Shown here: in pieces, positions 1 through 5,294 of the stretch | Layout: the number at the start of each line of letters is the position of its first letter | Numbering within the stretch: position 1 is the first letter of the stretch | NCBI GenBank assembly: GCA_030540535.1 | Contig: JAUNWB010000110.1 | Location: forward strand, 1-5,511 | Source of the DNA: Elusimicrobiales bacterium | GTDB lineage: Bacteria > Elusimicrobiota > Elusimicrobia > Elusimicrobiales > Elusimicrobiaceae | Reading direction: 5' to 3' | Length of the DNA stretch: 5,511 bases | Translations under genes and position numbers: made by a program | The notes under the pieces: generated by a model | Databases searched by the model: none | What the model was told of the DNA's origin: nothing | The model's input: only the letters and a program-made list of their open reading frames with translations

Positions 1-201
1 CATTACGATTCATTGTTTCAGGCTTTGTACGAGAGAGAAAAATCACAGAATGCGGACTCCATTAGTTCTGCTGCTACAAAGGACAAGGATGTTTCTTGTT
101 TTTCTACGGTGAGTGAAGTTTTTACATTTATATGTATTATCTTCTCTGTGTTTGGAATTTTATATGGTGTCAGGCTTATCAGGAAAGCCAATAAAAGATG
201 A
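1..201 (+). CDS. C-terminal part of a small single-pass membrane protein (partial, runs off left edge)
   Basis: The reading frame is open from base 1 to a TGA at 199-201, giving 66 residues with no ATG, so the true start lies outside the window. The visible part is hydrophilic and charged for about 38 residues. A hydrophobic stretch follows (FTFICIIFSVFGILYGV, roughly residues 41-57), then a basic tail (RLIRKANKR). This is the pattern of one transmembrane helix with a positively charged end that probably faces the cytoplasm. I do not recognise the family. It is the only gene on the plus strand, is convergent with the minus-strand cluster and is followed by a hairpin terminator, which supports it being a real gene end. 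It may belong to a different transcription unit or module. Confidence 0.6.
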   Translation, partial: HYDSLFQALYEREKSQNADSISSAATKDKDVSCFSTVSEVFTFICIIFSVFGILYGVRLIRKANKR

Positions 202-231
202 TTTCATACATTCATTGATTGATGAAATAAT

Positions 232-263
232 AAAAGCGTATTCGGATATAGAATGCGCTTTTT
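232..263 (+). terminator. Hairpin terminator between convergent genes
   Basis: The left arm 232-243 (AAAAGCGTATTC) pairs with the right arm 251-262 (GAATGCGCTTTT) around the 7-base loop GGATATA. In a plus-strand transcript all 12 pairs form, one of them G-U (239/255). The right arm runs into TTTTTATTAT. Read from the minus strand, the G-U pair becomes an A-C mismatch and the tail is TTTTATTATTTC. It probably stops transcription in both directions but is better formed for the plus strand. It sits 30 bases after the plus-strand stop and 14 bases beyond the stop of the minus-strand radical-SAM gene, where a shared terminator is expected. Confidence 0.75.
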
Positions 264-276
264 ATTATGTTGGATC

Positions 277-1281
277 TCATAGATATTTCTTCAGATAGGT
301 CTCACATTTGAATCCTTTTCTCGGCATAAAGTCTGAAAACGAATGTGCCATGAAGTGATTTCGTTTGTTCACCCATCCTGCAAGGTCTTTCTGCCATTGT
401 GGTATAGGGTGGTGTGGATTGTTGGGGTCTCTATATGGCTGCGCGTAGGGATATATGTATATGCCCTTCTGCTCAGCTCTTGATTTCCATGTGCGCTTCC
501 ACCAATAATTTATGCGTTCGTAGCACTCCTTAAAGTCGTTCTTACCTCCAATCATTGTGTAAAGGAAATACTCGCCTTTGAACCCGTATGAGTTGATAAG
601 TTCCATCGCACGTTCGCATTCTGCTATTTGTCCGTGTGTGTCACATCCGAAACGTATTCTTCGGTTGTCAAGCCATTTTATCCTGGCAAGCATCCGGGCA
701 TTGTCATCATTCACCAGCCTTGCATCGAGTGCCTGGTTAAAGTCTATCCTATACCTTCGCTCTATAATCTTTTCTAACTGTTCCATGCAGTAATCTCCTG
801 CGGCCAGAATGTTGTTATCCATCAGTATGAGTTTCACCCTATCCTCGATGGCTATTTCATCCACATCCATGTATGGCCGTATGTGCCCTTCTTTCTTCGG
901 TACCACGTACCATGGGCATTTGTTCTGGCATCCTCTGGTCAGGAAACCATACGCAGTGTCTTTGGGCACATGTGGATAGATGGAATAGTCTGGTTGCAGT
1001 CGGTCTATTTCTTCCGGGAGTGTACTATTGATGTCGTAACCGGTACCTCCTCGGATGATTTTGTTGGCATCATAGATGCTTAGGTCATCAGGTGTGAAAT
1101 TGAAGACCTTTGACATGTACACGACATCATAGTGTTCCATTTTGGATGCCCACTCGACCATTGCTCCATGGATTTTCCAATATCTTGCGATCTTTCCCAG
1201 CGCGAGGTTGGGGTAAATGGTTGCTCCCCATTTCTTTTTCTTGGCGTGGCCGTCCACATCCACAAGTCCTATCTTTTTCAT
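277..1281 (-). CDS. Radical-SAM-like phage protein with an incomplete cluster motif (CxxxCxxY)
   Basis: This 334-residue protein resembles a radical SAM family common in phages and mobile elements of Bacteroidales and Firmicutes. The N terminus (MKKIGLVDVDGH), the middle (VYMSKVF, then RGGTGYDI) and the cluster region (TRGCQNKCPWYVVPKKEG) all fit from memory of the family. Radical SAM enzymes bind a 4Fe-4S cluster with CxxxCxxC. Here C118 and C122 are present but the third ligand position (residue 125, codon 907-909) is TAC, Tyr, one base away from TGC. Without that Cys the cluster, and so radical chemistry, would normally be lost. The rest of the frame is intact, including ALDARL and the later FLYTMIGG strand. 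The ATG at 1281 is preferred over 1293 because AAGGA lies 12 bases before it but directly abuts the upstream ATG. It is the last gene of the minus-strand cluster. Its substrate is unknown. Confidence 0.85.
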   Translation of the reverse strand: MKKIGLVDVDGHAKKKKWGATIYPNLALGKIARYWKIHGAMVEWASKMEHYDVVYMSKVFNFTPDDLSIYDANKIIRGGTGYDINSTLPEEIDRLQPDYSIYPHVPKDTAYGFLTRGCQNKCPWYVVPKKEGHIRPYMDVDEIAIEDRVKLILMDNNILAAGDYCMEQLEKIIERRYRIDFNQALDARLVNDDNARMLARIKWLDNRRIRFGCDTHGQIAECERAMELINSYGFKGEYFLYTMIGGKNDFKECYERINYWWKRTWKSRAEQKGIYIYPYAQPYRDPNNPHHPIPQWQKDLAGWVNKRNHFMAHSFSDFMPRKGFKCETYLKKYL

Positions 1282-1304
1282 AATACAAGCCATTCCTTGT
1301 TACA

Positions 1305-1403
1305 TTATTCATCTTCAATTATTCTTAGGAACATTCCTGACGGATGTTTCTTCTCTTTGGGGATTTCTTTGCGGTGATTATAAAAAAGGCTGTTCTTTTT
1401 CAT
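1305..1403 (-). CDS. Small ORF of unknown function (32 residues)
   Basis: An ATG at 1403-1401 opens a 32-codon frame ending in TAA at 1307-1305. The product is very basic at its N terminus (MKKNSLFYNHRKEIPKEKKH) and acidic at its end (IIEDE). It overlaps the last 26 bases of the PP-loop protein's C-terminal frame (which stops at 1378) and ends 23 bases before the radical-SAM start. It therefore fills what would otherwise be a 96-base gap in a gapless cluster, which is the main argument that it is real. There is no clear ribosome binding site (only AAAG nearby), so it may depend on translational coupling. I recognise no family. It could be a chance ORF. Confidence 0.45.
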   Translation of the reverse strand: MKKNSLFYNHRKEIPKEKKHPSGMFLRIIEDE

Positions 1404-1719
1404 ATTCTTTGTCTGAAAAATTAAATTGGTATTGTAGGAACTTTTTTGCATACCATTTTTTATAGGACATCCCGCTTATCCACCAGTCGTAGATATTTTC
1501 GGCTATTTCCCGTTCTTGCTCGTCAGTCAAGCCGTCAGATGACGAGCATTCGGAAAACCCTTCCATAATCCTCTGTTTTCTCGCCCCCCCCAGTGGGATG
1601 GGTCTGGGTGTAGGATGTAGCCGGCATCGCTCTTTCCTGCTGTTGATGGGTGTCCATTCTTTACCAATGCCGTACCAGATGGATTCCAGATGTTTTTCTG
1701 ATAAGAGTTCTTTCTTATA
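1378..1719 (-). pseudogene. Displaced C-terminal part of the PAPS-reductase-like protein
   Basis: A frame without stops runs from the base after the G7 run to a TAA at 1380-1378, 113 residues, and would join the upstream PP-loop gene if the run had 6 (or 9) G instead of 7. It begins YKKELLSEKHLESIWYGIGK. It ends with an aromatic segment, ENIYDWWISGMSYKKWYAKKF, of the kind seen at the C terminus of phage PAPS-reductase-like proteins, which often finish near a DWW or NWW motif. An internal ATG at 1566 would give a 62-residue product on its own, preceded by AGAGG at very short spacing. I read it as the tail of one broken gene of about 390 residues rather than as a separate gene. The middle part (about 1592-1645) is arginine- and proline-rich with rare codons, and the third frame looks better there, so additional small indels are possible. 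Confidence 0.65.
1584..1591 (-). repeat. G8 homopolymer run in the coding strand
   Basis: This is a run of eight C on the plus strand, so eight G in the direction of transcription. It lies in the displaced C-terminal part of the PP-loop gene, encoding Leu-Gly-Gly-Ala in the frame that reaches the DWW segment. A ninth G would instead connect the alternative frame upstream (SDAGYILHPDPSHWGG) to the same tail. The run is long enough to slip during replication. Confidence 0.8.
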
Positions 1720-2551
1720 CCCCCCCGGTTCGGATGGCTATAATGGCTTTTATCCAGTTGCGCTTCACGTGTGGCCAACGTTGGTTTTCTCTTTGTTTTT
1801 GTTTTAGATTTGCCATTGGACACCCGATGCAACCTATCCTTCTGTACCCCTCATCATACAGGTTGCAATGTACCACTTGCATCACATCATTCAGGAACTC
1901 CCACACATCTCTTTCCGTCCAATGGATGATAGGGGAGATGAGCAGACTTTCCTTACCGTGTATGCAGCCGGCTGTACTTTCTTCCTCGGCGTTGGTGATA
2001 TTGGTTTCTTTAGAATGTGTCTTCTTTTTCTGTTCTGCCCTATACACATCAAGTCCTTCCAGTGTCCCGCTGAACTTTTTGCTCGATATTTCCACTTCCT
2101 TGCGTGCCTTCCTGCGGCTACTTTCCTCGTGCCGTATGCCGATGAGTGTTACTTTCCCTGCTCCGGCACCCTCTTTGTATTCGTTACAGCACCATCTTAC
2201 TCTCATGGTGGGAAGTATCTGTTTTTCTACCGCTACTGCATAGATGCTTTTCTTAGGGGCGATAAGTTCTACTTCTGGGTAGTTCCGCTTCACGAAACGT
2301 ATCACATCTGGTGGATCCACGCTCGTCAGGCTCATGTGTGCCTGGAATTTTACACCTGCCAGTTCGGTGATATGGAAGAGTGCCTGGCTGTCTTTCCCTC
2401 CGCTGAATGCAAGGTAAAAACCGTTCTCTTTGTCATAGGATTGCGCAATTCGTTCCGCTTTACGCAGCAAGGAAATGGAGTATTCCATCTTCCTGCGTAA
2501 TCTTCCAGTAGCACGTTCCATGGCTTTTTCCAAGGTGATATTTGTTTTCAT
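1715..2551 (-). CDS. PAPS-reductase-like PP-loop protein, truncated by a frameshift at a G7 run
   Basis: The 278 residues contain the PP-loop SGGKDS (50-55), which binds ATP or an adenylylated nucleotide. Next come RWCC (119-122), IGIRHEES (137-143) and SPIIHWTERDVWEFL (about 206-220), followed by IGCIGCP (C241, C244). This order is the layout of the PAPS reductase/DndC-type superfamily. Paired cysteines plus a CxxC, as in APS reductases, suggest a 4Fe-4S cluster. The ECGLH catalytic tail of true PAPS reductases is not seen, so assimilatory sulfate reduction is unlikely. A role in sulfur or nucleotide chemistry tied to DNA modification is an inference. The start overlaps the methyltransferase stop as ATGA (2551-2548), which suggests coupled translation. 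The frame stops at TAA 1717-1715 right after the G run at 1726-1720, and the rest of the protein continues in another frame to 1378. Confidence 0.85.
   Translation of the reverse strand: MKTNITLEKAMERATGRLRRKMEYSISLLRKAERIAQSYDKENGFYLAFSGGKDSQALFHITELAGVKFQAHMSLTSVDPPDVIRFVKRNYPEVELIAPKKSIYAVAVEKQILPTMRVRWCCNEYKEGAGAGKVTLIGIRHEESSRRKARKEVEISSKKFSGTLEGLDVYRAEQKKKTHSKETNITNAEEESTAGCIHGKESLLISPIIHWTERDVWEFLNDVMQVVHCNLYDEGYRRIGCIGCPMANLKQKQRENQRWPHVKRNWIKAIIAIRTGGV
1720..1726 (-). repeat. G7 homopolymer run at a frame break
   Basis: Seven G on the coding strand encode Gly-Gly-Val, followed at once by TAA (1717-1715). With six or nine G the PP-loop frame would continue for 113 more residues. This is the exact point where the gene's frame is lost. 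Confidence 0.85.
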
Positions 2552-3360
2552 ATATCTAATTCCAATTTATATTGTCTTTTTTGTGCTTCTATCCGTTTTT
2601 TCGCCACTTCAAAATACTTCATGTCTTTTTCGATGCCGATATATCGTCGGTTTTCCATGATGCAGCCCACGCAGGTTGTTCCACTTCCCATCGTATTGTC
2701 TAAGACTACATCTCCCTTGTCTGTATAGGTCCTTATCAGGTATCTTATCAGGTCTATGGGTTTCTGTGTCGGATGAAATACGGTGGTCTCATGTTCCTTT
2801 GCTATACGGATAATGCTGGTGGGGAATTTTTCATTTGGTCTGGTAGGTGCCACCTTTTTTATTTTCTTATCGTAGTCGTATGTCCTGCCGGTTTTGTATT
2901 GCCCGTAGCAGTTGTTCGCTTGTTCCCTTTCTTGTCTTCCTCTCGAATGGTTGCAGTCGCCTATCATCATCTGGGGGTGATATACTGGCATCTGTTTGTA
3001 AAACACGCTTATCACTTCATGGCAACGCAATGGCATCCTGTTGGCATTCAGGAACCCAGTACTTCGCATTTTGTCCCATACCAGATTATACCGCCACATT
3101 TTCGGGTTGCTCGTCATAAGTTTGGCAGTAAACATCCCTTGCCCGAACAAGATAATGGCTCCATCTTCCTTGATGATACGTTCGTATTGTTCCCACACTT
3201 TATCCAGTGGTAACATTTTATCCCATTGGGCATGTGGGTTGTTCTTGTGCAATACTTCGTATGGCAGATCACAGATGATGGCATCCACGCTTCCATTTTT
3301 CATGCCTGCCATGACTTTGAGGCAATCACCAAGGTAGATATGGTTGGGTTCTATTTCCAT
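2548..3360 (-). CDS. Beta-class DNA methyltransferase (N6-adenine or N4-cytosine)
   Basis: This 270-residue enzyme would transfer a methyl group from SAM to an exocyclic amino group of a DNA base. Motif IV is DLPY (31-34), near the N terminus. A target-recognition region follows, then HPTQKP (196-201) and the SAM-binding motif I DNTMGSGTT (221-229), then GIEKD. The order IV, recognition domain, I is the beta-class arrangement (N6_N4_Mtase family). DLPY in place of DPPY is common in phage members. No restriction endonuclease is adjacent, so it is probably an orphan enzyme protecting phage DNA, though the target site cannot be read from sequence. I chose the ATG at 3360, giving MEIEPNHIYLGDC, because it lies 8 bases after the previous gene's stop and is preceded by an A-rich tract. 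An upstream in-frame ATG at 3396 would add 12 residues (MRFCRIQNIKKN) and overlap the previous gene. The PP-loop gene overlaps its stop by 4 bases. Confidence 0.93.
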   Translation of the reverse strand: MEIEPNHIYLGDCLKVMAGMKNGSVDAIICDLPYEVLHKNNPHAQWDKMLPLDKVWEQYERIIKEDGAIILFGQGMFTAKLMTSNPKMWRYNLVWDKMRSTGFLNANRMPLRCHEVISVFYKQMPVYHPQMMIGDCNHSRGRQEREQANNCYGQYKTGRTYDYDKKIKKVAPTRPNEKFPTSIIRIAKEHETTVFHPTQKPIDLIRYLIRTYTDKGDVVLDNTMGSGTTCVGCIMENRRYIGIEKDMKYFEVAKKRIEAQKRQYKLELDI

Positions 3361-3368
3361 GTTTTTTT

Positions 3369-3554
3369 TTATATTTTGTATTCTACAAAAACGCATTGCG
3401 AAGGTTCTCCGGCCATTAGTGCGGATGCGCTCTTTCCATCATCCTTTACCCTCGCTCTGCGCAACTCGGAATTGGGGTAGGCTATATCGAAAACGCCTTT
3501 GTTGCAACATTCTATATAGCCTTTTTCTGTGGCTTGACGTATCAATAGCCACAT
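3369..3554 (-). CDS. Small protein resembling a fragment of a cytosine-C5 methyltransferase
   Basis: The frame encodes 61 residues. The pattern IRQATEKGYIEC ... GVFDIAYPNSELRRARV ... SALMAG resembles, from memory, a segment in the recognition region of phage and gut-bacterial cytosine-C5 DNA methyltransferases (typically IKQATKxGYxE, YPxSxTRRGRV, SPTLTAG). No catalytic PCQ or ENV motif is present, so on its own it cannot be a methyltransferase. The annotated ATG (MWLLIRQ) follows a G7 run by 3 bases and has no ribosome binding site. A second upstream ATG at 3622, shortly after the previous gene's stop, opens a frame (MTGKVRHFKATRP) that hits TGA at 3542 just past the G run. With 8 G it would join this frame to give 84 residues. 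It may be a remnant, a frameshifted gene or a stand-alone recognition-type peptide. Confidence 0.5.
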   Translation of the reverse strand: MWLLIRQATEKGYIECCNKGVFDIAYPNSELRRARVKDDGKSASALMAGEPSQCVFVEYKI

Positions 3555-3557
3555 TTG

Positions 3558-3564
3558 CCCCCCC
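3558..3564 (-). repeat. G7 homopolymer run just ahead of the short methyltransferase-like ORF
   Basis: Seven G on the coding strand end 3 bases before the ATG at 3554. An upstream frame starting at ATG 3622 ends at TGA 3544-3542 shortly after it. With eight G that frame would fuse to the 61-residue ORF. The sequence G GGG GGC also has the form of a -1 slippery heptamer, though nothing else shows that frameshifting is used. Confidence 0.7.
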
Positions 3565-3632
3565 GGACGGAAGTAGTGAGGAAGGGTCTTGTTGCTTTGA
3601 AATGTCGTACTTTTCCTGTCATGGATTGTTTT

Positions 3633-4229
3633 CTAATTAAACCATTTGATAATGGTCTCTCCTTTGTAGCCTTTTTCCCATACGAACCATCCATAGGCTG
3701 TGGCACTTCCGCTTATCTCATTAAATTTTCCGTTCATGGCGCATAGAAGTCGCGAGCAGCTTACCCATACTCTGCTCGGTGGCTGAGTCCTGAATAAGTG
3801 CTTTCTTCCTTTTCCTTCGAGGAATGTCAGTTTCAAAAACATGCACACTTTTTTCCCGTCTGGTATGATTGAGAGAGCTTTTTCCACAAACTCTTGTGCG
3901 TAGGCGTATGGTGGATTGGTGACAATGTTTCCGTTCCATTCCTGATTGTCGATGGAAAGGAAGTCTGCCACTTCTCCATAACCTCGGTCTATAAGGTCTC
4001 TCGATGTTACAGAATGGCCCCCCCTGATTAAAACATCGGAGATATGTCCCTCTCCACAGGCGGGTTCAAGGATTGGACCATCGAAATTCTCTAATTTCAA
4101 CAGCCATTCTGTTGCCTTTGGCTCTGTGGCATAGTAGTCCGCATGAGCCCTTTCATGCTTCACATGGTTACTGGCTCCTATGGTTTTGAATACAGAGGCT
4201 TTTCCTCCCTTCCAATCTTTTTTTGCCAT
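3633..4229 (-). CDS. SAM-dependent methyltransferase-like phage protein (NPPY motif)
   Basis: This 198-residue protein has DYYATEP (31-37), the SAM-binding motif I EPACGEGH (55-62) and the catalytic-type motif IV NPPY (105-108). The order I then IV is that of gamma-class N6-adenine methyltransferases. It is short, with no obvious separate recognition domain, like a family of small phage proteins that carry the same DYYATxP and NPPY motifs and end near WFxWEKGxxGxxxIKWFN. The C terminus here (WFVWEKGYKGETIIKWFN) fits that family, so the gene appears full length. Its likely role is DNA adenine methylation or a derived function, with no visible partner endonuclease. The start ATG at 4229 lies one base after the restored stop of the upstream gene (TAA 4233-4231). 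A G7 run (4018-4024) lies within the codons for residues IRGGH (about 68-72) and is in frame in this sequence, but a one-base slip there would cut the protein just after motif I. Confidence 0.85.
   Translation of the reverse strand: MAKKDWKGGKASVFKTIGASNHVKHERAHADYYATEPKATEWLLKLENFDGPILEPACGEGHISDVLIRGGHSVTSRDLIDRGYGEVADFLSIDNQEWNGNIVTNPPYAYAQEFVEKALSIIPDGKKVCMFLKLTFLEGKGRKHLFRTQPPSRVWVSCSRLLCAMNGKFNEISGSATAYGWFVWEKGYKGETIIKWFN
4018..4024 (-). repeat. G7 homopolymer run inside the NPPY methyltransferase gene
   Basis: Seven G encode the Arg-Gly-Gly of IRGGH between motif I and motif IV. The run is in frame here, so the gene reads as ON. Gain or loss of one G would end the protein before NPPY. 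Confidence 0.75.
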
Positions 4230-4230
4230 T

Positions 4231-4380
4231 TTATCGCAGTATGGTATTTCCGTTGTTGTTAATCAGTTCCAATGCTGATTCTATTCCATCATGTAGTGCA
4301 GCTTCGTAGGTGTCAATACATGGATAGCCGTCTCTTTCTGGTATGCGAGTGTTATACTCTCCGTCCATATTCGATTTTGC
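4231..4380 (-). pseudogene. Displaced C-terminal end of the upstream small phage protein
   Basis: This frame is open for 49 residues, from about 4380 to TAA 4233-4231. It reads AKSNMDGEYNTRIPERDGY, then TYEAALHDGIESALELI. The second segment is the usual ending of a family of small phage proteins whose C terminus reads roughly YEEALEAGIxxALxLI. It ends one base before the next gene's ATG, as expected in this gapless cluster. It is read as the true C terminus of the gene starting at 4649, displaced by a one-base loss near 4380-4385. One added base, either at the TTGTGG junction or in the AAAA of GCAAAATCG, would join the two parts into a protein of about 139 residues. Confidence 0.75.
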
Positions 4381-4649
4381 CACAAGTCTTGAAGTTCATA
4401 AGTCCATCTGCCACCAATTACAGTGGATATGCTTATGTGTAGCCCATGAACCTCTCTCAGCCACTTTGTCACCTGCCACATCGTCGGACGTGAATAGACT
4501 TTCAGTTCACTTTCGCTGTTAAAATCATCTTCATCATTACACCTCCAAACCGTCCCTGTTGCTGTGTAATGGCTAAGGCACGGTTCTCTGAATCCGTTTT
4601 TCTTCAGCAACTGGGATAACTCAAAGGTTACATAATCCTTATTCTTCAT
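4281..4649 (-). CDS. Small phage protein of unknown function, frameshifted near its C terminus
   Basis: The frame gives 122 residues. The first 89 or so (KDYVTFELSQLLKKNGF, then RPTMWQVTKWLREVHG and TYELQDL) resemble a family of roughly 130-140 residue proteins frequent in Bacteroidales phages. These begin KxxDYVxFExxxLLKxxGF and have a PTxxxxxKWLRExH helix in the middle. Their function is not known to me. The last 33 residues of this frame look unlike the family, whereas the neighbouring frame supplies the expected tail (see 4231-4380). The likely one-base indel lies at about residue 90. The start ATG at 4649 is 7 bases after the ASCH gene's stop. If the break is real, the encoded protein has an altered tail. 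If it is a base-calling error, the gene spans 4231-4649. Confidence 0.75.
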   Translation of the reverse strand: MKNKDYVTFELSQLLKKNGFREPCLSHYTATGTVWRCNDEDDFNSESELKVYSRPTMWQVTKWLREVHGLHISISTVIGGRWTYELQDLWQNRIWTESITLAYQKETAIHVLTPTKLHYMME

Positions 4650-4656
4650 AACTTTA

Positions 4657-5277
4657 TTATTTTACCAGTTCAAACTCGTATGCGAGCATCCAAGGGTTAC
4701 TTTGCCATGTACTTTTGCCGTATATGCGGTCTATGAGGGTGTGATAAACTTCTCTGGGTGTACTTCCTGATAGTGTCAATACCCTCTCTGACTTGCACTT
4801 GTATGTGAAACGATAGTAGTTAAGTGTTTTTTTTGTTCCGTCAGCTCTAATAACATACGACTCTACCGTTTCTATGCCCTCTTTAAGACAGTCCTCATCC
4901 GATATATCCTGCAACTGCTCCACCTTGAAGTCTGTTATGCGGATGCGATTGGGCATGAGGTCGGCACGGACAAACATCTTGTTATCCCATCCTGCTTCGC
5001 AGAATGGGAAAGGCTCTATCCCTATTTCAGAATACTTTTGCGCAATGGCAACGACTTCACCGACTTGATAAGGCATACGTTCGGGATAGGTATCAAAATA
5101 AGTTTTAATCAACTCTTTCTCCTCTAATCTGTCAAGGGTTTGTTCGTAATACTCTTCTTTGAACTTGCGTATTTTATCCCACTCTTTTTCGGAGATTATT
5201 CTCCTTGTCATTGTTTTAAGTAGGTCTAATACGGCTTGCGTAAGCCCGTATCTATTGTTAAACATTATCTTCTTCAT
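4657..5277 (-). CDS. ASCH-domain phage protein
   Basis: The 206 residues match phage ASCH-domain proteins. The N terminus is KIMFNNRYGLTQAVLD, followed by KTMTRRI (21-27), PYQVGEVVAIAQ (69-80), NKMFVRADLMPNRIRI (99-114), LQDISDEDCLKEGI (122-135) and a C-terminal NPWMLAYEFELVK. ASCH domains adopt a PUA-like fold thought to bind RNA or modified nucleotides. A cellular relative (YqfB) hydrolyses N4-acetylcytidine, but no specific reaction can be assigned here. Relatives usually have GxK before TMTRR, with Gly at position 19. Here the sequence is LLK, so this Gly is replaced by Leu (codon CTA). The start ATG at 5277 gives the usual MKKIMF opening. A second ATG at 5265 (MFNNRYG) is preceded by AGAAG and is possible. 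The stop at 4657 is 7 bases before the next gene. Confidence 0.85.
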   Translation of the reverse strand: MKKIMFNNRYGLTQAVLDLLKTMTRRIISEKEWDKIRKFKEEYYEQTLDRLEEKELIKTYFDTYPERMPYQVGEVVAIAQKYSEIGIEPFPFCEAGWDNKMFVRADLMPNRIRITDFKVEQLQDISDEDCLKEGIETVESYVIRADGTKKTLNYYRFTYKCKSERVLTLSGSTPREVYHTLIDRIYGKSTWQSNPWMLAYEFELVK

Positions 5278-5294
5278 TTATGGATGCAGTTAAG

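Noticed and set aside
113..298. Plus-strand ORF of 61 codons
   Set aside because: It overlaps the membrane-protein frame and runs through the terminator hairpin into the antisense of the radical-SAM gene, so it is a chance frame.
1527..1832. Minus-strand 101-codon ORF across the PP-loop frame break
   Set aside because: Its N-terminal half overlaps the PP-loop gene out of frame and looks random. Only the short SDAGYILHPDPSHWGG part looks protein-like, and this is reported as a possible additional frame shift rather than a gene.
1650..2500. Long plus-strand ORFs (197 and 210 codons) opposite the PP-loop gene
   Set aside because: They are antisense to a gene with clear PP-loop motifs. Their products are Cys/Phe/Ser-rich without recognisable motifs, as expected of shadow frames.
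2773..3213. Plus-strand ORF of 146 codons opposite the DNA methyltransferase
   Set aside because: Antisense shadow of a gene with well-placed DLPY, HPTQKP and DNTMGSGTT motifs. The composition is not protein-like.
3362..3370. T9 run (A9 on the coding strand) upstream of the DNA methyltransferase start as a switch
   Set aside because: It lies between the stop of one gene and the preferred start of the next, where A-rich leaders are normal in Bacteroidales. No frame depends on its length unless the 3396 start is used.
3558..3564. Programmed -1 ribosomal frameshifting at G GGG GGC
   Set aside because: The heptamer fits, but I see no evident downstream hairpin or pseudoknot. The other G7 break needs a shift of opposite sign, so a common programmed mechanism is unlikely.
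3542..3622. 26-codon ORF starting MTGKVRHFK as an independent gene
   Set aside because: Too short and without motifs. It is better treated as a possible N-terminal extension of the 61-residue ORF across the G7 run.
3721..3939. Minus-strand 72-codon ORF inside the NPPY methyltransferase
   Set aside because: Same-strand shadow. The methyltransferase frame is continuous through this stretch and ends with the expected family C terminus.
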